In this document: positions 21,790 through 32,694 of the stretch, piece after piece
Layout: every line of letters starts with the position of its first letter
Position numbering within the stretch: the first letter of the stretch is position 1
Source: Skeletonema tropicum
Lineage: Eukaryota > Bacillariophyta > Thalassiosirophyceae > Thalassiosirales > Thalassiosiraceae
Direction: 5' to 3'
Length of the DNA: 64,000 bases
NCBI GenBank assembly: GCA_037178625.1
Contig: CM074140.1
Span: 310,001-374,000 of the forward strand
Notes under the pieces: model-generated
What the model was told of the DNA's origin: nothing
Seen by the model: only the letters and a program-made list of their open reading frames with translations
The model's database searches: none
Translations under genes and position numbers: made by a program

Positions 21790-22317
21790 TCGCCCAAAAA
21801 TTGAAATATGCATTGACTGTAATGATTTCAATGCACATCTGCCCTCATCAAAATTGCATATCAAATATCAATACTCTTATGTAATCTTTATCGTGTAGCT
21901 GCAAGTAATACAGTTCCACGATGAGAATCGCGTTGACGCGTTGAGTTTCCGTACTTAAATAACCTCGTGAAGGAACATCAACTGATCAAAATGAGTCACA
22001 GAACATGTTGATCAGGCCAAGCAACAATGCACATATTATGTGCAAGTGTGATCGGAGGTCAGGCTAAATGCTACAGCAGGGTCTACAATAGTTCTCCAAT
22101 TCAAGCGATGAGCGAGCATAGCTACATCCCAGCCCAGCTTTTACCGTTCTATCAATGTATCAAGTAAAGTGACGAGCGAGGAGGTATATATTTTTTGCAG
22201 TTATTTGGCTTTGATTCATGACTAGAAATTGAGACCAATTTCACTATGTAGTTGAACAAAGAATAATGATAGATAGTATCGAGTGAAAGTCACTATATAT
22301 TTGAATTGTATCTTTCA
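21790..22317. other. Intergenic region
   Basis: No gene, RNA or clear repeat seen. The sequence is AT-rich and unstructured between the DUF6824 gene and a membrane-protein fragment. Confidence 0.5.
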
Positions 22318-22545
22318 TTTTCATGTCTGATTGAATAGAGTTGAAATGCGGTAGATAAGAGCACTTTGCCTTCTCTCATGATACTTTTGGCACAGTGGTT
22401 CAAGAAAGCACTCAGCTCCGGCAATAGCACTAAGCAATCCACTTGTAGCAAGAACAACGAAGTAGATTTGTACGTTGGCAGCTGGTGCAGCAAGAGTGGC
22501 TAACGCAGATATAGTTTTCACTGCAGTCAAGTCAGCCAGCTGTGC
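22318..22545 (-). pseudogene. Fragment of the polytopic membrane protein (C-terminal segment)
   Basis: The minus strand reads 'AAPAANVQIYFVVLATSGLL', closely matching the last membrane segments of the gene at 38048-39967 ('AAPAANVPIYFVVLAASGLL'). It has no start, no other domains and a diverged tail, so it is a dispersed fragment. Confidence 0.75.
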
Positions 22546-22795
22546 AAAGTACCAGCAAAAAGACTTGGCTTTACCCGATGCAAAGAAGCAGTGAGTGCAA
22601 CAATCCTCCGAGGCAGCTCCGAGGCTGCAATGTATTTACGTATGTACATAATCATTCGATACCACCAGAAGATAGATACTTAAGTGAAAGTACGTAATTA
22701 TCGTACCACCACTTTTTGAAGGAACGACAATGACGCCAAATCAATCTGCTAGAGAGCAACGGCTGGACATCGGCCTATTCTTTCTCTAACTAATA

Positions 22796-23644
22796 ATGCC
22801 TTCGAGAAAGAAGGCCAAAGGCAAGGCTAGGAAGGCGGCCAAAGCAGCAAAGAAGGCCGAAGACGAAGAAGCCAAAGAGAGCCAGGCAGTGGTTGAAGTT
22901 GCAGCGTCGGCCGATCGTCAGCAGGAGCAGGAGGGATCGCTTGAAGCACTGATAAAACGGATGGGGATCAACTCTCCTGAAAAGTGCGTGCATGGTAATC
23001 CAACTTTATCACGGAAAGAAGAGAAGATTCTTCAAGACTTTTTGGACGCATTTTTTGCCGGATTCACTTCAGAAGAAAAAAAGATGACGTGTGCGTTCGA
23101 AGCAGCGTACGATGCCACAATAAAAGAATACGCTGACGTGTACTATTCCCAGATGGATGCAGTCATTTCATCGATGTTTGCAAGTGGGACACAATTTATT
23201 CTCAACGAGGGTGATAATGAAGAAGCTCGCTTCTACGCTACGATTGCCTCCTTTTTTGAGGAATGGAGAGCAGTTCATGTGCGTGAAAGTAAAGTTCTCA
23301 TCAATTTGGCGAAGAGTATTGAATTGTATAGAGCTGATGACCACACTCTCGTTGCATACTACAGGAAGCGTATTCCATGTGCCTGTCTGGACAAGAAGTA
23401 CAAAGAAGTCAAGTCCGTCAAGAAGTTGGGTTGGTGCTATAACCCAAACTGCAGCCAGCCGGGCAATTTGGTGGAACGCAGCAAGATGTTCTGTTGCACA
23501 GGATGCAGTGAGGTGAACTACTGCTCGATTGAATGTCAAAAGGACGACTGGAAAGTCACACAAAGAGTTCTGTGGCAATATTGCGGAGTTGAAGACTGCG
23601 CACAAATAATCATTCATAATATTATGCTGCTACTGCCAAGGTAA
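22796..23644 (+). CDS. MYND zinc-finger protein, damaged C-terminus
   Basis: A 282-aa paralog of the MYND cluster. It starts 'MPSRKKAKGKARKAAKAAKK', a Lys/Ala-rich basic leader shared by every cluster member. A helical middle ('EYADVYYSQMDAVISSMFAS') follows, then 'DDHTLVAYYRKRIPC', and a MYND finger from about residue 218: 'CYNPNCSQPG', 'CCTGCSEVNYCSIECQKDDW'. The final His and Cys ligands ('KRHKxFC' in paralogs) are lost to a single-base frame change near 23552, giving 'VTQRVLWQYCG'. The MYND finger is a protein-interaction module; the cluster's role is unknown. Whether this copy still folds is doubtful. Its upstream ~70 bases match those of the minus-strand copy at 36885-37741. Confidence 0.7.
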   Translation: MPSRKKAKGKARKAAKAAKKAEDEEAKESQAVVEVAASADRQQEQEGSLEALIKRMGINSPEKCVHGNPTLSRKEEKILQDFLDAFFAGFTSEEKKMTCAFEAAYDATIKEYADVYYSQMDAVISSMFASGTQFILNEGDNEEARFYATIASFFEEWRAVHVRESKVLINLAKSIELYRADDHTLVAYYRKRIPCACLDKKYKEVKSVKKLGWCYNPNCSQPGNLVERSKMFCCTGCSEVNYCSIECQKDDWKVTQRVLWQYCGVEDCAQIIIHNIMLLLPR

Positions 23645-23831
23645 AAGAGGGTGATTGTATCTCCTCTGGATCTGGAGCGTCATGTCGATGATACGGCAAG
23701 TCTTCCAGCAGCATGGAATCTACTTGATCAAAAAAATAACATGTTTCTATTGTAAAGTACGATAAAGAATCCATGAAATACTAGAACTTCGCAGTGTAAC
23801 AGCAAATTAGAGCGATGAAATAGTCGTTTGC

Positions 23832-24242
23832 ATGGTAAACATTGCGTACGATCCAATGCCGATGTATCAAGATTTGATGGACTGCTATTTCGACGAATGG
23901 ATAGCTGTTTCTGTGGGCAAAACGAAAGCTCTCATCAAGTGGTCAAAGATATTTGAATTGGACGACGCTGACGATCACACACTTGTTCAATTCTATAGGA
24001 AGCGCATTCCATGCTCCTGTCTGGACAAGAAATACGATGAGGTCAAGTCCGTGAAGAAGATGGGCTGGTGTCATAACCAAAGCTGCAGTAGGAATCAGAT
24101 TGCCGAACGCAGCAAGATTTCTGTTGCTCCAGATGTGATGAGGTGAACTACTGCTCGATTGAATGTCCTGGAAAAGACACAAGGATTTCTGTAAAAGAAC
24201 TTTGAAGGCAAAGGCTGCATTTGATTCCAAGCAGCGTGCTTG
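23832..24242 (+). pseudogene. MYND paralog fragment, frameshifted
   Basis: Begins in the middle region ('YFDEWIAVSVGKTKALIKW') and passes through 'DDHTLVQFYRKRIPCSCLDK' to 'GWCHNQSC'. It then shifts frame to give 'FCCSRCDEVNYCSIEC' and again to 'WKRHKDFCKRTLKAKAAFDS' and a stop. All MYND ligand codons survive, but in different frames. There is no N-terminal leader. Confidence 0.8.
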
Positions 24243-24387
24243 ATTCCAACCAGCAGTAGCTGCCCGAGTTCTAGTTCTCTAGCTGCTCTCCGTGTTCTAT
24301 TTCCGCAAATAGGCGCGTGAATAAGGTAGTATTGATTCCTACGAACATACCTATTTTGTCTTTGTTAAATGCTGAGTTCTTCTGCTC

Positions 24388-24545
24388 TTGCGGGCAATTT
24401 GGTGGAACGCAGCAAGATGGTCTGTTGCACAGGATGCAGTGAGGTGAACTACTGCTCGATTGAATGTCAAAAGGCGCACTGAAAAGACACAAGGATTTCT
24501 GTAACAGGACTTTGAAGGCAAAGGCTGCATTTGATTCCTACCAGC
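24388..24545 (+). pseudogene. MYND tail, duplicated fragment
   Basis: Reads 'GNLVERSKMVCCTGCSEVNY' and then 'CSIECQKAH' followed by a stop. The tail and the ~120 bases after it (about 24500-24660) repeat 24170-24370 as a direct duplication, including 'CCCGAGTTCTAGTTCTCTAG' and 'GATTCCTACGAACATA'. Confidence 0.75.
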
Positions 24546-24660
24546 AGTAGCTGCTGCCCGAGTTCTAGTTCTCTAGCTGCTCTCCGTGTTCTGTTTCCGT
24601 AAATCGTGAATAAGTAGTACGATATTGATTCCTACGAACATATCTATTTTATCTTAGTTG

Positions 24661-24890
24661 ATTAAGGCGCCGCGGTCGCTTGATCGCTAAAATTTTTTGA
24701 CCACGAAAAATGACACCTCCACCATGGCGCTCATCTAGCTAACTATCCGACACTCGTAGCTATGAATGTAATGCCTCTGGGAGTCTCACCGTTATTAATT
24801 ATATTAGCCCCCCGCCCCTGGTAATCGCTACCGGCATCTATCGCCAGCAAGCTATCGTGCATTTATATATTTTGCATAATTTATATATAA
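24661..24890. other. Unassigned sequence between MYND tail and LINE A
   Basis: No gene seen. The stretch ends in an AT-rich TATATA tract immediately beside the point where LINE A homology stops. It may belong to another insertion or to the 3' flank of LINE A. Confidence 0.4.
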
Positions 24891-27800
24891 TTATATGGCT
24901 GCTTTTGCCCTGAAATCGCAGTCTACGTTCAGTCTAGCTTCCAGAGCCAGGCAAGCATAGCCCAAGCTGTCGTCCTGGTGTGCTTTCACATGAGACAGCT
25001 TGTGCGCAAGAGCCGAGACACTTTGGATTTTCCACAGGACCCGGAGAATGTCGTTGTTCTTCGCCGATCCTGGGACACGATCGTATTTTCTGGAAAACGT
25101 GAGAATAGTTCCTTTGTTGTCACAAAAGATGTTTGCATTGGACAACGGCACTCCATAGTGTTCCTCTATTGTCAGTAGGATAAGGTGGATAGCCAACATT
25201 CCTAGCTGTTCTCCTCGATAGCTATTTGCCCATTTAGAGTGCTCCGTGAATTCTCCTTTAAGCCACTGTTGAGACTCTGCGCAGTAAAAAACCCAAGCCG
25301 CACCGCAGATCTCTGGCGCCAGCTTTTTCATGTATGACCCGTCTGTACAACAGAACAATGAACCTCGTTGAATAGCTTCCACAATCCACGAGGGATCCGA
25401 TGAGAAGCTGATACTATCCCACATCCATTCCCCCCCTTTACTGCGGAGACGCTCAAGAAATGTAGTAGGGGCGACGACTTCTGGCTGACTGGCCAGTGGC
25501 GGTCCTTGTGCTAGCAGTTTGATGGACCCATCTTCGTATTCCAGAATCGTCGTTGGTACCACTGAAGAAGCGGGCTCATCCAGCACTCGGACTGGCTGCA
25601 TGATCGACACTCTGTCATTCGATTCCACGTCGTGAGCGTATTCATAAATCGTATCATCCGAATGTATCTCCACTGTCCGTGTGTCCGTGTTGAGGAAGTG
25701 ACGCCAGATCCGTTTAGATGGGTTGATCCAATCTCCAAGTGGCTCCTTAAGAAACAACGATTTGCTATCAGTCAAACGTTGCAGGGATCTCTTCCACAAT
25801 TTCCAATCTGCTTCCGTCGGATATTCCGTGCCAAATTCCAGAGTTGACCGCTGTTTACCAAGGCGCCCTTCAGGTGAGTCCTTCCAATGCCCGTCAAGCA
25901 GATATTGCTCTAGATATCGTCCATTTGGCGTAGTCACGTCAGAGAGGAACATTGCCTCCTGAGCTTTCCTCACTCTATTGACTCGCTGTAGCTCCGTCCC
26001 TCGTAGACCCAGTTCAACCATGCAGTCCATAATAGCCCTATCCTTGCTCCTCGGGATGGGGATGTCATCATATTGCAGATCCAGCACGATTCCCAGTTCG
26101 TCTATCTTCTCCCATAGGGCTTTCGCCCATGCGTTGGTTGATAAATGACCCCAGACTTCAAAGTCATAGTTGAAGGGACAGTCCGGTACCCCTATTTCCA
26201 CTTGAAGGTGTTCCATAGCTGCTCTTAAAGTGATCCCTAGGGCTGAAGTTGTTCCATAGTGTTGCAAGAATGAAGATAAAGTAGCAGCCGCAGTTTCCAC
26301 CGTCAAGTCGTAGAGACCGATTCCACCAAACGTGGCCGGCAGGTATCTCCATTCCTTGGTAATTGATCGGTAGGTTGCTTAACATATAGAAATCTGCTGA
26401 CATCAATCCTTTTTTGAGCTCAGGGATTGACGCCGAACAGGCCCCCAGACCGTACCTGAGTCCAGACCATAGCTGATTGGTGTAGCTCATCCACACCGAA
26501 CGAGTTGGTATTTGCCCGCTCTTAATCTGAGCCGTCCACGTTGTCATTTTTTCTCTCATCTGCTCGAAGTGTTGGTCTGGTTTCCCATCCGGTCTAGCGT
26601 AGAGACCTAAGTTGTTGTCAGCTTTATTCGATGGCAACCTATCTATTTGCGCAGAACCCCCGTCAGTAGTGGGGACGTGGAAAATCAAGTCATCCAGTTC
26701 ACTCATGTCAACCTCTTCGCCGTCTGAGGGCATCGCTTTTTGATCCGTGTAACACCAGCCGCCCTTTCCATCGGGTGTTTGATCGTGTATTGTAACTCCA
26801 CATTTGTCTGGTTTCAAAGCGCCACCCGTTTCCCCCAAGGCACCTGCCCAATCCGAGATTGACTCTTGCCCTCTAGCACTTGTCGAGATAATGTCATCGT
26901 CAGCTCTAAGACCTTCCCACAAATTGGTATCATCCACATACAGAATTCCCACCTGATTAATCTTTTTATGTGAGATTGGACACTTCACTTCCACTCCATG
27001 CCCATTAGTTTTGTGGGTATTAATCATGACCGTGCTGATCTGTTGCCATGTCGGAGGAGCTGCACCGTTCCCTTGAGCGAGACCGTGTTTCCCGTCCTCT
27101 TTCCCACCAAAATATGAAGAAGATTGGCCAAAACCAGTTCTTAGGAAAAACTCCATATTATGCAAGGGGCGGAGCATCGACAGTGCCGCACATTTGGGCA
27201 CTTTAAACGCCTGTAGAGTGAGGCTGGCTATAGGAAGAGCAACCCGGTCGTAGCACTGGGCCGCATCAACCTGTGCCACCAGGAGGGGTCTTTTGGTGAT
27301 TCGGGCAATGTCGTACATCAATACTTGTTGCAGGATTGCATCCTCTGCCGTGCGTCCCTTCCCACTGTAGATCTCCTCCGGGACCATCCCCTTTGCTCGG
27401 GCGAGGTCCAGCATGCGATGTCCAAAAATCAACTTATTACAGAAATTGAAGTCAGCCTCAAGCAAGAGAATAGCTCTCAATTTATTCACCAACGCCACAC
27501 CTGCAATCTTCTCGAGCATTACCGACAGACCCCGAGCCCAACGTTCTGGGCCGGTTCCTGTTTGGATCATAAGAGAGAACTTCTTTGCTAGCAGCCTGGA
27601 CAGGTCGTCATCGAAAGCTATCGACTTATAGTGACCAAAATGCAGTCCCGATATCGAGGATGACGTTCTTTCTTTCACTTTCCTCCAGTAATATTGGTAG
27701 TCTTCCTGTGAAACGACAACGGAAATCTCACCATCGCCAATCTTTTTCCAGATGGCTGCTATTTCGTCCAGTATCAGTATTGTGCGTTGATCTGTGTCTG

Positions 27801-29916
27801 GGGGAGGGGCGAAGGATCCTTCAAGTATTTCTACCGCTGCATTCGTGTCGGCGTAGACTCCCAGGAGGTCGAATAGTACCCCTTGGCAAACTGGGGCAGA
27901 AGTAGCCCTTCCAAACCTTGTGCGGAGTTCTGACTTCAGTGCCTCTTCAATCGATTCTTTTGTTGCGTGCTCGACCACTTTCCCGTCTGCTTGTGTAACT
28001 TCCACTCTTGTAACATTCATCACTCCTTGCTGCTTTGTTGCTCGTTTAATCCCCTGCCACTGTTTTCTCTGAGCCTCCCCTTTGAGGATCAGCTCCACCC
28101 TCTTGGCTTCATCAACCCGTTCATTTATCACAGCATCGGTCAACTTCTCGTGTAAAAAATGCTTTCTGAGGTAAGGTGATTCAGCCATGAGTTCTCGTGT
28201 GCGTTTTTTGGTCTCCTTGTACAGCTGAACCACTTCATCGACAGGGTACCGAAGAACGTCCTCCATTCCTTTGCGCCTGGCGAATCTTCTCAAATTGCCC
28301 CAATTGACCTTTTTTCCTTGGTGATGTCGTAGTATCCATTTCAGGAGGTGGCATTTATCCATCCACGATTGTATTGCTGGAGAGAACTCATAATGCGCCG
28401 GGTAAATCACTCTGCATTTCGCCTCTGCGTGTAGCATCTCCTCTTCAATCATGTTGTCCAGGATTTCCATCTTGGACACCACTTCAGCCGAGGGCGGGAA
28501 TGAGGCTATCCTATTTACTTCTTTGAGCTTCTGGGGGATGCGTCTATCTGTGAAGCCTTTTTTTAATTGTGCAAGGTACTTCACTCTAATCCGCGGCACC
28601 TTGGAGTTAAGCTTTCTAGCCTTCGGTGGCACAATACGACAGATAGAAGTGCCAATAACCGACCGCATCTGTAGGTCGACAACCACTGGCCGGTGATCTC
28701 CCAAATCACCGTCGAACGGTAAGTAGCTGGCTCCAGTTAGTTCAACGTCATCCGAGATCCAAATACCGTCTATGGCCCCATTCTTTTGGCTGTTGCCTCG
28801 AAAATGTGTAGCAGGACCTCTTCTGCCGGGGACCATACGGTGCACTGCTTCCCTCATGCGGATATCATCCTCTGCAAGTCGTTTACTGAGGACTCCGTCC
28901 AACACATTCTCATTAGCATCCATCATCAGAACAACCCTGTCTCCTTTGCTGCGCCACCGTTTGATGGCATCGACAATGTGTCTCCGGAACAGATCCTTGG
29001 GGTTGGTCTTCAGCTGGTGCGATTGGATGTATCTCTCAATATGTTGATAGTATGTACCAACCCCTTCTGATTTACAGGGCGCGTAGGCACTTAAGAAGAC
29101 TGTTCTCACGCCATTGACCGGCTCCGTCCTGTACCAGCTGAACATTCCCAGCTCAGTGGAATCTTTGCCGCAGGTCATGGGTAAGCCCGACAACTCGTCT
29201 CTAATCACAACTGCTGTCCCCCCCGCTTGAACATTACCAATGTTCTGAAGTTCCCGAGTGTTCTGAGAATGTACTGATTTGATTCTGTCATCTCCATGTC
29301 TTAGCATCGAGGCTACCGTCACTGATGATTTTAGATGGTGGAAGTTGGTGTTGGTCTCCTGGAGCCCCAGAACATCCACACCATACGTCCGCAGGACGTG
29401 CTTGAGTCTATCTACCTTGTGGTTGTTGTGCTTCCACAGACTGAGCCCGTTGATATTCAACGACATTATTCGAACTACATCACTGCCCTTCTCCTCCACC
29501 CTCAAGTTCCCGTAAATAGGCACAATCGTATTCTCCACTGTCTGGCCAAGTGGACGGAGTTCTTTCATCGAGGAGGTTCTATCTTGTTTCTCCCTCTCTT
29601 TGTGCCTATAATCATCAAGCAGTTCATTGAGGTCCTTTGCTGACGGATCATCGCACCAACGCTGCCTATTTGCTATGAGCTGCCTCATCGTATCTGCATC
29701 TAACTTATCACTTGTATTATTCTTTTCGCTGCTGTACCTCCCTCTAAATTTGACGTGGTTGCGTGTATTCGAGAGTCGGTACTGTTGTGCACGCCGGGCC
29801 GATTTCTTCTGATTGGAGGTACTGCGGCGAGGTTGTTGCTTACGTTGCCTCTCTTGAATGGATTGGCTCACCTCGGGGTATCGGGCAAAATACCGTAGAG
29901 GCTGCCCATTATCCAT
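24891..29916 (-). mobile_element. LINE A: non-LTR retrotransposon ORF2, frameshifted and 3'-truncated
   Basis: The frame from 29916 encodes a basic leader (about 150 aa), then an apurinic-like endonuclease ('IMSLNINGL', 'VLGLQETNT', 'LMMDANENV', 'LGDHRPVVVDL'), then a reverse transcriptase ('AQVDAAQCYDRVALPIAS', catalytic 'YVDD'). Near 26362 the frame slips. The second frame (26306-24891) continues with 'ATFGGIGLYDL' and an RNase H domain ('CTDGSYMK', 'YRGEQLGMLAI', 'FCDNKGTI', 'HVKAHQDD'). Homology to LINE B ends at 'AKAAI', where LINE B continues for about 400 more residues. The frameshift and the lost C-terminus mean it is dead as it stands. The family is shared with LINE B; the clade is not assigned. 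Confidence 0.88.
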
Positions 29917-30812
29917 TACACCATGGGCCCCACAACACCTATATCAGATGGAGGGGCCTGGGAGAGAGCTGCCTCGGCTTGTGAGACCGAGACGTCGACG
30001 CAGTCATTAGATACCAATCTAACAAGGAATGATTCACTACCGCGATTGTGTAGAATAAATTTGGTGTAGATGCTACACACATCCGAATCCTCACCGCAAT
30101 ACGTATTGCCATTTTCCAAAATATTGTCACTGTTGTTATGATTTTGTAGCACAACTTCGACTGTAGACGTCATCCAATTCACAACGCTAAAAGGACAATA
30201 GCCAGAAGTGTTGTTGTTATGTGAAAGAGCGACAAAGGGTCTACTTTGTTGTGTACATCTCCAATTATATTTGTGGCGTACAAGTGCCGCGTCTTCCATG
30301 CTAATTTGCTCCGATATAGGTTCTTCATCATGCCAAGGTGGGGGCCAAGGTGGTTTAGGTGGGGGAGCTGGGATTGCACCTGTTTGATGTAGTAGAATGT
30401 TGGCAGTAATAAGTTGTTGGACTGCTTCCTCACTTCTCATCTTCATGCCTTGTTTCCCAACCGATTGTGTCACAACCCAATTGTTGTTCCAGTTTCCCTC
30501 CTCTCCATCTATAAAATTAAAAGTCGTCCATCCCTGCGTTGTGTCCATTGACCGGCAGAGTCTTCCATCCCGTAATCCGTCCCTCATTCCTCCGATATCT
30601 CCAAAACACCATTCCTGTTTGATGTTGCAACCGGCCGGCCACATGGCCCTGCCGCCGCCCTTCCCAAACAATGTGAGTGTAGTGTCAATTGATGCGTACT
30701 TTTTTGCCGTAGTAAGTCTCGTTTTTAAGGAGCCATTCATATGGTTATTATACATTATAGTGTTGTCGTACCCTGTTCCCAGGGTGCAGTTGGTAGCGGT
30801 GTCGGCTGCCAT
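29916..30812 (-). CDS. 298-aa protein of unknown family, stop overlaps LINE A start (TAATG)
   Basis: An intact frame with Cys residues scattered throughout, Asn-rich segments, a Pro-rich stretch ('PPPKPPWPPPW') and a C-terminal part 'CSIYTKFILHNRGSESFLVR'. There is no signal peptide, membrane segment or CCHC knuckle. Its TAA overlaps the ATG of LINE A ORF2 as TAATG. It could be ORF1 of LINE A, since stop-start coupling of this form is known in the SART1 LINE. It could also be a host gene whose 3' end was reshaped by the insertion. It begins only 48 bases after the stop of the membrane-protein gene upstream. I do not recognise the family. Confidence 0.5.
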   Translation of the reverse strand: MAADTATNCTLGTGYDNTIMYNNHMNGSLKTRLTTAKKYASIDTTLTLFGKGGGRAMWPAGCNIKQEWCFGDIGGMRDGLRDGRLCRSMDTTQGWTTFNFIDGEEGNWNNNWVVTQSVGKQGMKMRSEEAVQQLITANILLHQTGAIPAPPPKPPWPPPWHDEEPISEQISMEDAALVRHKYNWRCTQQSRPFVALSHNNNTSGYCPFSVVNWMTSTVEVVLQNHNNSDNILENGNTYCGEDSDVCSIYTKFILHNRGSESFLVRLVSNDCVDVSVSQAEAALSQAPPSDIGVVGPMV

Positions 30813-30860
30813 GGTTCATGTCGATCGCTGTAGACGATGTACTAATTCCTACGTAGGTAT

Positions 30861-31259
30861 TTATGTCATTTTTTCATATCTTTTCCAGACAACCTGCTTG
30901 AGATTGTGGGATCCTTGATCAATGGAACTCCAGGTCTTGGCCAGGCCGATCGTCGTCACGAAGGTACTGATGACTTCCCAAATTATAGCAGCAACGACTG
31001 CAACGTACTGAAAGTTCTGTGCGCTGCATATTACAATGGCGTAGAAGAGGATGCTGATGCAACTCAAGATGATGCTCCCGATAGGAAGTTGAGTCGAGGC
31101 GGCCAACAAAACCAAGCCCAAGAGGGATGTATTCAAAAGGACAGAATTGATCACGATTACGGCCCTTCGAGAATCACAGCAGCCGAAGACTTTTTGTCCT
31201 TGCTTCGTGTCGCTATCGCTATCGCTACTGCCAGGGATGAGGGGTGTTGAATCGACCAT
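30861..31259 (-). CDS. Small four-helix membrane protein
   Basis: 132 aa. After a short acidic leader ('SSDSDSDTKQG') come a 'CCDSRRAVIVIN' motif and about four hydrophobic segments (roughly residues 32-55, 57-80, 83-100 and the start of the tail). The 'CCDxRRAxIxxN' leader is common to small tetraspan proteins of diatoms with no assigned role. No cleavable signal peptide. A 78-base minisatellite lies in its upstream region. Confidence 0.6.
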   Translation of the reverse strand: MVDSTPLIPGSSDSDSDTKQGQKVFGCCDSRRAVIVINSVLLNTSLLGLVLLAASTQLPIGSIILSCISILFYAIVICSAQNFQYVAVVAAIIWEVISTFVTTIGLAKTWSSIDQGSHNLKQVVWKRYEKMT

Positions 31260-31360
31260 GGTTCCTTGCGGGCGAGACGTTGATGGTGATGTGGAGGGCG
31301 AGTGAGTTGGTAATATGCAGTTGTGTTGTTGCTGGAAAAGTTTGGTTGCTTGATCCTGTA

Positions 31361-31635
31361 GACTGTAGGTGTGGTTCGTTGCAGTGTTTTGGAGGGAGAG
31401 GACGTGCGTGTGTTCTGTATCTTAGGGCACATGCAGACTGTAGACTGTAGGTGTGGTTCGTTGCAGTGTTTTTGAGGGAGAGGACGTGTGTTCTGTATCT
31501 TTGGGCACATGCAGACTGTAGACTGTAGGTGTGGTTCGTTGCTGTGTTTTGAAGGGAGAGGACGTGTGTTCTGTATCTTTGGTCGCATCCAGACGGTAGA
31601 CTGTAGGTGTGGTTCGATGCTGTGTTTTCGATAGC
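31361..31635 (+). repeat. Minisatellite, ~3.5 copies of a 78-82-bp unit
   Basis: Units start with GACTGTAGGTGTGGTTCG at 31361, 31443, 31521 and 31599, and contain 'GGGAGAGGACGTG' and 'GTTCTGTATCTT'. The array lies about 100-375 bases upstream of the small membrane-protein gene. Translated frames through it are repeat artefacts. Confidence 0.9.
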
Positions 31636-31639
31636 TGAA

Positions 31640-32690
31640 GACTGAACTCCACGAATGATGAAGATGAAGGCACAGTTCTATACAGACTTGTTGTATCCAT
31701 ACATATCCTCTGGAAATGCAGAACGAATATTATTTACTAATTATCCTCTATTTACAAGATAAACCTGGTGCTTGGCAAGATGAACTACTGAGGACAAAAA
31801 GGACCAACTCTTGCTCTTGTTCCCAATGTAAGTAGATCTATCAAACCGCAGATGACTCGCCCAAACCAAATCAGTCGCAATAAGTAAAACAACACGATTA
31901 AGAATGGATCCGCTCTTGCGATTAAGTTTTGTCACTCTATTCCATCTATTGGCTGCTAAATGCTAAGTTAGCATGGTAGATGAATGGACGAAAGGATACA
32001 CAGTGCACCTATTCAGATATCGCAGCCATTGCTTCAGAGACAAAGAAGGAGTACGATAAGCAGGAAAATTGAAAGAAAATTGATCACAAATTGATGAATC
32101 TACATTTAACTTCATTTCGTCTGACCAAAATATATAGTTTCTCGACTGAATGATCATCTAACCAACATGATGCTAGTTCGTGTGTTGGCATCGAGAACAA
32201 TCTGTTGATCTAATTCTAATCAACAAAGAAGCTTGGTTTGCCATGTTCATCTATTATTGTACAAAAACATTTTATCGACGCTCTAATACTGCTATTATGA
32301 AGCACCAAGAAGGCAAGTGAACCGTATCATGCCTCAAGGTAATCTTATGAAAATGAATACTGCTGTGGCCAACAAAGGAGAGAAAGTATTCGGCATTAGC
32401 ACGGTACATGAAAAAACCTCCCCATCGTAGATAACGCTGTAGCATACAGGCACAGCGAAGCAGTGACATGGGCAGATGGCAGTGCTGCTGTTTTGGCATG
32501 CGCATGGAAATGTCCTAAATTTCCACTAGACATTACCGTCACTCATCTCTTTTGGGCATCCAATCCAGCGACGAGACAGATATGCACGACGACGGCAGAA
32601 ATCAACCAGTTTCTTGTCAAACACACAGTAGCCTTCAGCATGACCAAATCCACTCACCATGTGTTTTTACAGTCACAAATGCTGCCAGCA
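31640..32690. other. Intergenic region
   Basis: About 1 kb between the minisatellite and the 3' end of the kinase gene. No gene, RNA or repeat that I can support. Confidence 0.5.
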
Positions 32691-32694
32691 ACTC

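Noticed and set aside
24628..30853. ATTCCTACG on both sides as the target duplication of LINE A
   Set aside because: The 9-mer also occurs in the neighbouring duplicated MYND tail, and similar CCTACGTA words are common in this DNA; sequence beyond the word does not match on the two sides.
31157..31700. Minus-strand frames of 143 and 92 codons with repeated 'LQSTVC'
   Set aside because: They are translations of the minisatellite.
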